64,000 nt of DNA from Brevibacterium permense (GTDB lineage: Bacteria > Actinomycetota > Actinomycetes > Actinomycetales > Brevibacteriaceae), in assembly GCF_025506275.1 (NCBI RefSeq), contig NZ_QYCP01000096.1, positions 62,001 to 126,000 on the forward strand, in the 5' to 3' direction. The position numbers were made by a program, and so were the translations under genes. The notes under the pieces are model-generated. The model saw only the letters and a list, made by a program, of their open reading frames with translations. It did no database searches and was not told the origin of the DNA. Positions 11,447 through 18,800 of this stretch are shown here, in pieces (positions within the stretch are counted from its first letter, which is position 1; the number at the start of each line of letters is the position of its first letter).

Positions 11447-12133
11447 GTGAACGACCTCATTGATACAACCGAGATGTACCTCAAATCGATCATCGAGCTC
11501 GAGGAACAGTCGATCGTGCCATTGCGTGCCCGCATCGCCGAGCGCCTGGACCATTCCGGCCCCACCGTGTCACAGACCGTGGCGCGGATGGAGCGCGACG
11601 GACTGCTCCACGTCGGCAACGACCGCCATCTCGAGCTCACTCCGGAGGGCCGCCGGATCGCCACCGACGTCATGCGCAAGCACCGCCTGGCCGAGCGTCT
11701 CCTCTCCGACGTCGTCGGACTCGAATGGGAACTCGTCCACGACGAGGCCTGCCGCTGGGAGCACGTGATGAGCGAGCAGGTCGAGCGCAAGCTCGTGACG
11801 CTGCTCTCGGAGACCTCCACCGGGCCCTACGGCAACCCGATCCCCGGACTCGACGTCATCGGCGGCGAAGCCTCGAAGACCACCGACGTCATCGACCTCG
11901 CCACGGCAGTCGGCCGGGACGGTGCGAAGAAGCTGACGATCGCCTGGCTGGCCGAACCCCTGCAGGTCGATATCCACCTGCTTCAACAGTTCCAGGTCGC
12001 CGGCGTCCTGCCGGGCAGCGACGTCGAGATCTCTCGCAACGGCGAATACATCACCGTGCAGGTGCCCGGCGCGCAGGACGTACTCGACCTGCCGGTCGAG
12101 ACCGCCTCGCACGTCTTCGCCTACCGCAGCTGA
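11447..12133 (+). CDS. ideR: Iron-dependent repressor, DtxR/IdeR family
   Basis: A 228-residue metalloregulator that binds DNA when loaded with Fe(II). The sequence tracks DtxR/IdeR throughout: LIDTTEMYLKSI, PLRARIAERLDHSGPTVSQTVARMERDGLL (helix-turn-helix), MRKHRLAERLL, HDEACRWEHVMSE (metal site 1 and 2 ligands incl. Cys and His), and a C-terminal SH3-like domain (ADEVEISRNGEYITV region) that is intact. GTG start. It would repress siderophore and iron-uptake genes elsewhere. A 263-bp upstream gap has no gene, but contains a spaced inverted repeat (GGTCGGCGC/GCGCCGACC, about 11187-11250). Confidence 0.92.
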   Translation: MNDLIDTTEMYLKSIIELEEQSIVPLRARIAERLDHSGPTVSQTVARMERDGLLHVGNDRHLELTPEGRRIATDVMRKHRLAERLLSDVVGLEWELVHDEACRWEHVMSEQVERKLVTLLSETSTGPYGNPIPGLDVIGGEASKTTDVIDLATAVGRDGAKKLTIAWLAEPLQVDIHLLQQFQVAGVLPGSDVEISRNGEYITVQVPGAQDVLDLPVETASHVFAYRS

Positions 12134-12162
12134 GACGCCTAGAGGCCTCCGCCCGATAGCGA

Positions 12163-12250
12163 CGAGACTGAGTCTCGGTAACGGGCCGAGTCTGCGTCTC
12201 GGTGACGGCAGCGCTGTGTCTCGATAACGGCGATACCGAGCAACGGTAAC
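12163..12250. repeat. Imperfect tandem repeats of CTGNGTCTCGGTAACGG type
   Basis: Three imperfect direct copies begin at 12168, 12192 and 12214 (spacings 24 and 22) and share GTCTCGGTAACGG with single changes. A fourth partial copy ends near 12250. The first is embedded in a short palindrome, CGAGACT-G-AGTCTCG (12163-12177). The motif resembles the hairpin arms at 42225-42294 (CCGAGAAACGGG), suggesting a related intergenic element. It sits just after the ideR stop. Confidence 0.65.
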
Positions 12251-12440
12251 GAAAGCGCGGTTGCCCGAACCCCGATTCGTTACAAATCACTGTGATCTCT
12301 GACCCAGGAAGTGGATTTTCCACCCCTGGGTCACGTCGTATAACGAGAAAATGTTACGAATATTTCAAGCCATTTTAAGCCTCTGACCTGCGAGTTTATG
12401 GAAAACATCACGGCTTCCCTCCGGCGGTTGTGACAAAAAC

Positions 12441-12469
12441 GTGACAATCAGTCACCGATTGGTTACAGT
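12441..12469 (+). promoter_or_regulatory. Probable sigma-70-type promoter of the NlpC/P60 gene
   Basis: GTGACA at 12441-12446 and TACAGT at 12464-12469 are separated by 17 bases, close to the TTGACA/TANNNT pattern of housekeeping promoters. The surrounding 140 bp are clearly AT-richer than the coding DNA. Predicted transcription start is near 12476. Confidence 0.5.
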
Positions 12470-12475
12470 TGTGGA

Positions 12476-12592
12476 GGTCGTTCACGCAATGACGACTTCA
12501 CAGCGAGATCCGAGCGCCACGCTCGCCGTGAGATACCAAGGACCGATAGTGGCGGTTGGCTGAGAGAAGCCAATAGGGACGAGAGGGAAAAC
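12476..12592 (+). promoter_or_regulatory. Structured ~117-nt mRNA leader of the NlpC/P60 gene
   Basis: From the predicted start to the GTG the leader folds locally. GCGAG pairs with CTCGC near 12501-12527, and TTGGCT/AGCCAA forms a perfect six-base stem around GAGAGA near 12555-12573, close to the ribosome site GAGAGGGA. Cell-wall hydrolase genes in actinobacteria often carry cyclic-di-AMP (ydaO) leaders, but the conserved GGGGAACC and GGGGTGAATC blocks are not here, so I do not assign that class. Confidence 0.4.
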
Positions 12593-13411
12593 GTGGCAAC
12601 TAAGCAGCATGGCCGCCGCGCCGCCGATGCCAAGGTCAAGACTCCACTGACCGAACTCACTGAACTTCTGAACGTCAACTCAGGCGTCTTCGGCCGTCGT
12701 GCAGCGGTTGTCGCTGCCAGCGGTGGTCTGCTGACCGCCGCAGTGATGCCGGCCGCCGGCCAGGGAGCCGACGACCAGAGCAAGGTCTCCGCAGAAGCCG
12801 AGACCACCCAGAAGGTCGACTTCGAGAACCAGACCGTCACCATCGGCGACGACTCGAACAGCAAGAAGGACGACGGGAAGTCCGATTCCTTCGGTGTCGA
12901 GAGCAAGGCCATCACCGCTGAGGCTGCTCCGAAGCCCAAGCCGAAGCCCAAGCCGGTCGAAACCTCCACTCCCTCCTCCGACGAATCCGCCGGAACCTCC
13001 GACGACACCGCCAACAGTGGATCGTCCGATTCGGGCGAGTCCGACTCCAAGGACTCGGGGTCCATCGACGGATCCAAGGCCGAGCAGGTCCTCGCCTGGG
13101 CCCAGAAGGGCGTCGGAACCCCCTACGTCATGGGCGGAACCAGCCAGAGCGGCTGGGACTGCTCCGGCTACACCTCGTGGGTCTACAGCCACGTCGGCGT
13201 GAACCTGCCCCGCACCTCCGGTGCACAGAAGGGCGCAGGCCAGATCGTCTCGCAGTCCGAAGCCAAGCCCGGTGACCTCATCTGGCACCCCGGCCACGTC
13301 GGTATCTACGCCGGTGGCGGACAGATGTACGATGCCGGTTCGCCGAGCTCGGGAACCTCGAAGCGCAGCTACAGCTGGATGGGCAACGTCACCTTCATCC
13401 GCGTTCTCTGA
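12593..13411 (+). CDS. Secreted NlpC/P60 peptidoglycan hydrolase
   Basis: A 272-residue cell-wall endopeptidase. The N-terminus has basic residues (FGRRAAVV) followed by a hydrophobic stretch AASGGLLTAAVMPAAG, so secretion by a signal peptide is likely, with a long cytoplasmic lead. A Pro/Lys repeat (PKPKPKPK, ~112-121) and an acidic Ser-rich linker (125-160) precede the catalytic domain. Catalytic Cys190 lies in WDCSGYTSWVY and His235 in HPGHVGIYAGG; PRTSGAQ and KPGDLIWH are family motifs. GTG start after GAGAGGGA. A strong terminator follows. Confidence 0.9.
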   Translation: MATKQHGRRAADAKVKTPLTELTELLNVNSGVFGRRAAVVAASGGLLTAAVMPAAGQGADDQSKVSAEAETTQKVDFENQTVTIGDDSNSKKDDGKSDSFGVESKAITAEAAPKPKPKPKPVETSTPSSDESAGTSDDTANSGSSDSGESDSKDSGSIDGSKAEQVLAWAQKGVGTPYVMGGTSQSGWDCSGYTSWVYSHVGVNLPRTSGAQKGAGQIVSQSEAKPGDLIWHPGHVGIYAGGGQMYDAGSPSSGTSKRSYSWMGNVTFIRVL

Positions 13412-13425
13412 TCTTCTTTCCGATT

Positions 13426-13470
13426 GCTCCCCGTACGACTCGACGGTCCTCGAGTCGGACGGGGAGCTTT
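13426..13470 (+). terminator. Intrinsic terminator after NlpC/P60 gene
   Basis: A stem of GCTCCCCGT with ACGGGGAGC, plus an inner CGACTCGA/CTCGAGTCG stem, followed by TTTC. It starts 15 bases after the stop codon. Confidence 0.85.
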
Positions 13471-13557
13471 CGTATGCCCGGAAACTTCGGGCGCACACTC
13501 GCACCTACCAGATTCGGTGAACGGAAACCGAAGTTTCCGTGACGCGAGCCGTATGAA

Positions 13558-13587
13558 TTGGGTCACGGGCGCGCGCGGCGTTACTCT
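13558..13587 (+). promoter_or_regulatory. Possible promoter of the small RNA upstream of HNH gene
   Basis: TTGGGT at 13558-13563 and TACTCT at 13582-13587 with an 18-base spacer fit a housekeeping promoter loosely. Start would be near 13594. A small perfect hairpin CGGAAAC-CGAA-GTTTCCG lies upstream at about 13522-13539. Confidence 0.4.
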
Positions 13588-13593
13588 GGAGAA

Positions 13594-13765
13594 GATTGAG
13601 TTCCATAGATGGTGGGCACCAAGTGGTGTCAACCGCTGATGCGGAGGAAAGCAGATGGGGCATAGTCGAATAATTCGAATAGCCGCTCCAGTCTCTGGTG
13701 CGGAGTACATATCTGTCTCCGTGCCCTCTTCCCCAGGCGTCGTGCCCATGAGCACGGCGCCTTTT
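13594..13765 (+). ncRNA. Candidate structured RNA (~170 nt) ending in an intrinsic terminator
   Basis: Inside a 416-bp non-coding gap. Hairpins visible in order: GGCACC/GGTGTC near 13620; a CGAAT-A-ATTCG hairpin near 13666; CCGCTCCAG-TCT-CTGGTGCGG near 13683-13703 (eight pairs, one mismatch); then the terminator AGGCGTCGTGC-CCATGA-GCACGGCGCC with TTTT (13735-13765). An ATG at 13655 after GGAGGAAAGCAG opens a 58-codon frame whose TGA overlaps the HNH start (ATGA), but its codon use (four ATA, low GC3) is unlike local genes. Could be a small RNA, or an attenuator/riboswitch of the HNH gene. No known class recognised. Confidence 0.5.
13735..13765 (+). terminator. Intrinsic terminator or attenuator 63 bp before HNH gene
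   Basis: An 11-base stem (one G-U pair) with loop CCATGA and a following TTTT run. Placed upstream of a start codon rather than after a stop, it must end the short transcript described above or act as a regulated attenuator. Confidence 0.75.
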
Positions 13766-13827
13766 GTGTTCCCTGGGGCCGGGGCAGCCGGTTTCGGCCC
13801 AATAGAGAAGAAGATGAGGGGCGAGAT

Positions 13828-14328
13828 ATGAAGACTCTCGTGCTGAACGCCGGTTATGAACCGCTGTCGATCGTTCCGTTCACACGAGCCGTGGTGCTCG
13901 TGCTGACCGGAAAGGCGACGGTCCTGGCCGCAGAGGACATTCCGGTGAGATCCGAGCACATGAGTCTCGATCAGCCCTCCGTCATCCTGCTCACCCGCTA
14001 TGTGCGACCACCGAGCAACCGCCGCGTCTCGCTCTCCCGTCGCGGAGTCCTGCGTCGGGACGGCCACCGCTGCGCCTACTGCTCGAAACCGGCGTACACC
14101 GTCGACCACGTCGTCCCACGGTCCCGCGGAGGAGCGAACACCTGGGAGAACCTCGTCGCGTGCTGCCGCGAATGCAACAATCGCAAGGGCAATCGCACTC
14201 TCGGCGAGATCGGCTGGAAGCTTAGCTTCCTGCCGCAGGAACCCCGCCTGGGTCAGCTGTGGATGCGTGGGATCGACAAGCCCGTCGAGAAGTGGCGACC
14301 ATTCCTCGAGTACTCCAGCGCCGCCTGA
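13828..14328 (+). CDS. HNH endonuclease domain protein
   Basis: A 166-residue protein conserved across actinobacteria. The N-terminal half (LVLNAGYEPLSIVPFTRAVVL) is a family-specific domain. The HNH module occupies residues 80-125: zinc-type pairs C82xxC85 and C113xxC116, the TVDHVVPRSRGG core with D93/H94, and the ECNNRKGNRT end. The active-site residues look intact, so nuclease activity is plausible, but the biological role of this stand-alone family is unknown. Ribosome site GAGGGGCGAG-like GGGGCGAG just before ATG. Confidence 0.88.
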   Translation: MKTLVLNAGYEPLSIVPFTRAVVLVLTGKATVLAAEDIPVRSEHMSLDQPSVILLTRYVRPPSNRRVSLSRRGVLRRDGHRCAYCSKPAYTVDHVVPRSRGGANTWENLVACCRECNNRKGNRTLGEIGWKLSFLPQEPRLGQLWMRGIDKPVEKWRPFLEYSSAA

Positions 14329-14473
14329 ATGCGGGGCATCGTCCCAGATAGGGGACCGTGTTGTCCATATGTTGGCGCAATTCGGATAACGATGTGACAT
14401 AGGTGAAGTTCTCACCGTCAATGTGCTCTAGGGTGGACGAAACAGAAGTTCGCTTCGACCCAAGGAGCTTGCG

Positions 14474-15538
14474 ATGAGTGAGCAGGATCGCCCACAGAAC
14501 CCCGACCCGGCCCCGGCCGGTGAACCCGAAGCCGTCATCGTCGGAATCGACGGTTCGCCGCCGAGCCGCAACGCCCTGGCCTGGGCGATCCAAGAGGCAC
14601 GCTCCCTTGACCGTCCGATCCGCCTCGTCGGCGCCTATACGATCCCGAGCGTGGCCGCGGCCGCGATCGATGTGTCCTATGTGCCCATCGACGACAGCTC
14701 GATCCGTGCGGCCGTGACGAACACGCTCAAGGAGGCCGCCGCCGAGGTGAAGGCCGCCGGTGTTCCCGTCGAGGCGGTCATCGAGATCGGAGACGCCGCC
14801 GGTGTGCTCATCGACGAATCGAAGACCGGCTGCCTCACCGTCGTCGGCTCCCGTGGTCGCGGCGGCTTCGCCGGTCGTCTCCTCGGCACGGTCTCGAGCG
14901 CTCTGCCGGCGCACTCCGCGTGCCCGACGGTCGTCGTCCCCTCCTGTTGGGACAACCAGGCCGAACGCCCCGCGCACCCGACCTCGTCGCGGCCGATCCG
15001 ACAAGACGGCGTCGAGGTCGAAACCCACGACCCCAATGCCGAGTCGATCGAAGGTCTGCGTTTCGACGGGAAGGTCGTCGTCGGCGTCGACTCTCTCGGC
15101 GCCGAATCCCCGGCGCTGTGGAAGGCAGCTCGACTGGCTGTGCGCCGTGGCTCACCGCTGCATATCGTCGCCGTGATCACCACAACGGTCATCGGTCCCG
15201 AGTGGCTGCCGAGCACCGCCGACCTCGAACGCCTCGTCAACGAGGGCGCGGACAAACTCGTCGTCGCCAAACAGCGCCTGGCCGAAGAGTTCCCTGATCT
15301 CGACGTCACGTGGACACTCTTCGACGGCCAGCCCGCCGAGGTGCTCGTCCGAGCCTCTGACACCGCCGAGGTGCTCGTCATCGGATCGCGTGGCCGCGGC
15401 GGATTCGCCGGCCTCCTGCTCGGTTCGACCTCGCAGTCGGTGCTGCCGTACTCGCAGTGCCCGACGATGGTCGTCCGCGTCGCCCGCGATCACGGTCGCC
15501 GCAAGAGCAACGATGCCCCGGCAGAGCCTGGCCTCTAG
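14474..15538 (+). CDS. Tandem universal stress protein (two USP domains)
   Basis: A 354-residue cytoplasmic protein with two USP folds (about 17-160 and 195-345). Each ends in the ATP-binding signature: GSRGRGGFAGRLLGTVSSAL with CPTVVVP in the first, GSRGRGGFAGLLLGSTSQSV with CPTMVVRV in the second. Each starts with a beta strand and Asp (VIVGIDGSP; VVVGVDSL). ATP-binding USPs are typically induced by hypoxia or stationary phase. Ribosome site AAGGAG before ATG. Monocistronic, closed by a hairpin. Confidence 0.92.
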   Translation: MSEQDRPQNPDPAPAGEPEAVIVGIDGSPPSRNALAWAIQEARSLDRPIRLVGAYTIPSVAAAAIDVSYVPIDDSSIRAAVTNTLKEAAAEVKAAGVPVEAVIEIGDAAGVLIDESKTGCLTVVGSRGRGGFAGRLLGTVSSALPAHSACPTVVVPSCWDNQAERPAHPTSSRPIRQDGVEVETHDPNAESIEGLRFDGKVVVGVDSLGAESPALWKAARLAVRRGSPLHIVAVITTTVIGPEWLPSTADLERLVNEGADKLVVAKQRLAEEFPDLDVTWTLFDGQPAEVLVRASDTAEVLVIGSRGRGGFAGLLLGSTSQSVLPYSQCPTMVVRVARDHGRRKSNDAPAEPGL

Positions 15539-15600
15539 ACCCCGCCTGAGTCCGTGAATCCCGATCACGAGGATCGGATCCTTCAGGCCGGAAGACAATC

Positions 15601-15637
15601 ACCGAGGCGGCCGATCGATACGATCGGCCGCCTCGGT
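15601..15637. terminator. Perfect 17-bp hairpin after USP gene
   Basis: Arms ACCGAGGCGGCCGATCG and its exact complement with a three-base ATA loop. It lies 62 bases after the USP stop and before the oppositely oriented tRNA gene, so it could terminate both. No T-run follows on the plus strand. Both arms contain the CCGAGGCGG 9-mer that is over-used in this window. Confidence 0.65.
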
Positions 15638-15690
15638 GATGGTGGGTCACAACGACATCGGCAAGTGGATCTTGCTCGGACAGGTGGTTC

Positions 15691-15766
15691 TGGCGCCCCC
15701 GGGCAGATTCGAACTGCCGACACCCGCTTTAGGAGAGCGGTGCTCTATCCCCTGAGCTACGGGGGC
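15691..15766 (-). tRNA. tRNA-Arg (anticodon CCT)
   Basis: A full cloverleaf on the minus strand: acceptor GCCCCCG pairing with CGGGGGC, a D arm GCTCAGGGGATAGAGC, anticodon arm CGCT-CTCCTAA-AGCG reading CCT, T arm CTGCC-GTTCGAA-type loop (GGCAG TTCGAATCTGCC), discriminator G and encoded CCA. It reads AGG codons. Confidence 0.96.
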
Positions 15767-15873
15767 CAGGTGGTCATCCTCAACCACGATCACCCAGTGT
15801 AGCGTAGAAGAAACCTCACTGTTCCACGGTGTGCCAGCACCTATTGTGGACAGATTCTCGTTAGGGTCGAATT

Positions 15874-18800
15874 GTGTCGGATTCCGTTAGAGACGAACAG
15901 TTCCCAGAACTCGGAGATGTCTTCGCCGAGTGGAAGAAGCAGGCTGCCCATCTGGGCGGTCGCGACACCATGCTTCATTTCCGGGACTCCCGTGACGGCA
16001 GCATCGACCTCTCCGGCGCCCACCCCTCCGGCCTGGCACAGCTGCTGGCCGGTCGCGCCACCCGACTCTCCAGCCTCATTCGCGACCACGACATCCTCAC
16101 GGACGCGCGTCGGCGTGCGAAATCCATCCGGTCGAAGGCAGAGCAGCTCGACAACGAACGCGGCATCCGCACCGCCCATCTGGCGCTCGGATTCGCTTCG
16201 TGGACGGAGAAGGACGCGAAGTTCAAGTTCAACGCCCCCGTCGTCATGCGCCACATCACGCTGGTGCCTCGTGGATCCCGAGTCGAGGACTACGAGATCG
16301 TGCTCGACAACGAGATCACGATCAACCCCGCTCTCGTCCAGCATCTGCGCGAGGAATACGACCTCGACGTGCCCGTCGACGAATGGGTCGACGCGACCGG
16401 CGGACCGCACGGCTTCGACCCGGGCCCGGCTCTCGACCGACTGCGCGATCTGGGGCAGAATGTGCCCGGTCTGCGGATCAACCACCGCCTGATCATCTCG
16501 ACGTTCGCGAACATCGCGAACCCGTTCTCCACTGACTACCTGCCTACCCAGCATCCCGTCCTGCGGGCGCTCGCCGGCGACGAGGACGTGCGTGCCTCCC
16601 TCGGCGGGCCTTCGTATGTGCCGCAGCCGGGTGTCCTCCCGGACGAGAAGATCGCCGCCGCCGAGAAGGCCGAAGCCGAGCAGAAGCGAGCCGAAGCGAA
16701 GAGAATCGCCGGTGTCGCCGCTGCCGCCGAGTCCGAAGACGAAGACATCGAACCCGCAGGAGACGAGAAGTCAGCGCCGGATGCGACCTCCGCGGACGCA
16801 GCGAAGTCCGGAGCTGAGACGAAGACTGCGGAAACGGCAGAAGGCGACCCCGCCGAGGATGCTGCTGAGTCCGCTGGTGAGTCGGCGACCGTCGGCGAGA
16901 AGACCGGTGAGAAGGCTGCGTCCGAGAAGCCTGCGGCCGAGAATGCTTCGTCCGAGGCCGTTGCCGGTGCCACTGATGCAGCGGATGCCGATGAGGACTA
17001 CGGTCAGCCGACAGTGCCGATCACCGACGAGCCACTCGATGCCGCAGAGCCGGTCACCGCCGCCGAGTCCGCCGTCGACACGACCACCGACGACGAGAAG
17101 ACGTCGACCGGTGCCGAAGCCGTATCGGCGACCAAGTCTGAGAAGACAGCACCCGCGGCTGAAGCCGACAGTGAGGACGTCGTACCCGCTGCGCTTCAGG
17201 AGCCGATCACCCCGCTTCCCGACCGGAAGCCGCAGGAGGAATTCCTCGTCATCGACGTCGACGGTGACCAGCAGGCCGTCGTCGACGCTGCCGTGTCCGG
17301 TCGCTCCGTCGTCGTCGACACCCCGCCCGGAACCGGTGCCACCCAGGTTGCCGTCGCCGTGGCCACCACACTGGCACACACCGGCAAGAGCGTCCTCTTC
17401 CTCGCGCAGACCTCCGATGCGCTCGACGATTTCTCCGCCCGCCTCGGCGAGGTCGGACTCTCCGACTTCGCGGTCGACACCCGCGCCGGTTCGGAAGACA
17501 TCCGCAAACAGCTCATCGGTCTCATCGCCTCGGCAGAGAAGTCCGAACGCCCGGACCTGTCCCAGCTGCTGACAGAACTCAACGAACAGCGGGCGACCCT
17601 GGCCGACCATGTCTCATCTCTGCACCGCAGGCGCAAGCCGTGGGACGTCTCCGTCTACGAAACCATGCAGCACCTCGCCGAACTGACCTCCGGTGATGAC
17701 TCCCCGCAGACACCGGTGCGCTTCGACGACGATATCCTCGGCGCCAGCGACGACCACCGGAACATCCTGCGCGGCAAACTCGGTGAACTCGCCGGACTGG
17801 GTGCTTTCACCCTCGATGTCGAAGACACCGTCTGGTTCGGAGCCGATCTCAAATCCGTCGAAGAAGCCGAAGCCGCACGCACCGTGGCCGAACGCATCGG
17901 TCGGATGATCCCCGACCTCGTCGCTGCCACCGAACCGGTGCTGCAGAAGGCGAAACTCAATCCGCGCCGCAATGTCGACGACTGGTCCCGCGCCATCCGT
18001 GTGCTCCTGCGCGTGCGCAAGACGCTCGACAACTTCGCACCCGACATCTACGACCACCGCCTCGATGATCTCATCGCCGCCACCGGCACACCGGAATACC
18101 GGGCCGATGTCGGCGTCGAGATGGGCATGATGCAGCGCCGTCGACTGAAGAAGTCGGCCGCGGAGTTCCTCCGGCCCGGCGCCGAGGTGGCTGACCTCCA
18201 CGAGGCACTCATCGACGTCCGCGCCCAGCGGGTCATCCTTTCGGACCTCGCCGGACATGACGGCCGCCCGCAGATCCCGCGCGGTGTCCTCGAAGCCGAC
18301 GAGATCCTCCAGAGCGTCGAAGCCGATATGGCCAAGCTCGCCCCGATCCTCGAGACGACCCCGGACGGCGGGGACCTCGGATCGATGCTCATCGAGGAAC
18401 TTCAGGCACGTGCCGAAGCGATGGGCAGCGACTCGGAGAACCTCGCCGATCTGCCCGAACGGTCCCGTCTGCAGCGTGAACTCGACGGCGAGGGCCTCGG
18501 CGATCTCATGGCCGATCTGCGCAGGCGCAAGGTCGACGAGTCACTCGTCGGCCCCGAATTCGACCTCGCATATTGGGCCTCCGTGCTGCAGACCATGGCC
18601 GGTGAAGATCCTGCGATCGGCCGCCACGACGGTGCCGCTCTCCACCAGGTCGCCGAAGGGTTCCGCGAGAACGACCGCGCCTTCGTCGCCGCCGGTGCCT
18701 CCCGACTGCGCTTCAACCATGCGCAGGCATGGAAGCGCGGAATCGAATCCGATCCGATCGCCGCCGGAGTCATCAAACAGGAGCTGCTGTCGAAGCACAC

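Noticed and set aside
12476-12592. ydaO-type (c-di-AMP) riboswitch before NlpC/P60
   Set aside because: The conserved GGGGAACC and GGGGTGAATC blocks are not present.
13595-13765. 6S, SRP or RNase P RNA
   Set aside because: Short words such as GAGGAAAG resemble them, but the defining cores and closing stems are missing.
13594-13831. OMEGA/HEARO-type RNA linked to an HNH nuclease
   Set aside because: The HNH gene is the small actinobacterial family, not IscB/IsrB, and lacks RuvC or bridge-helix parts.
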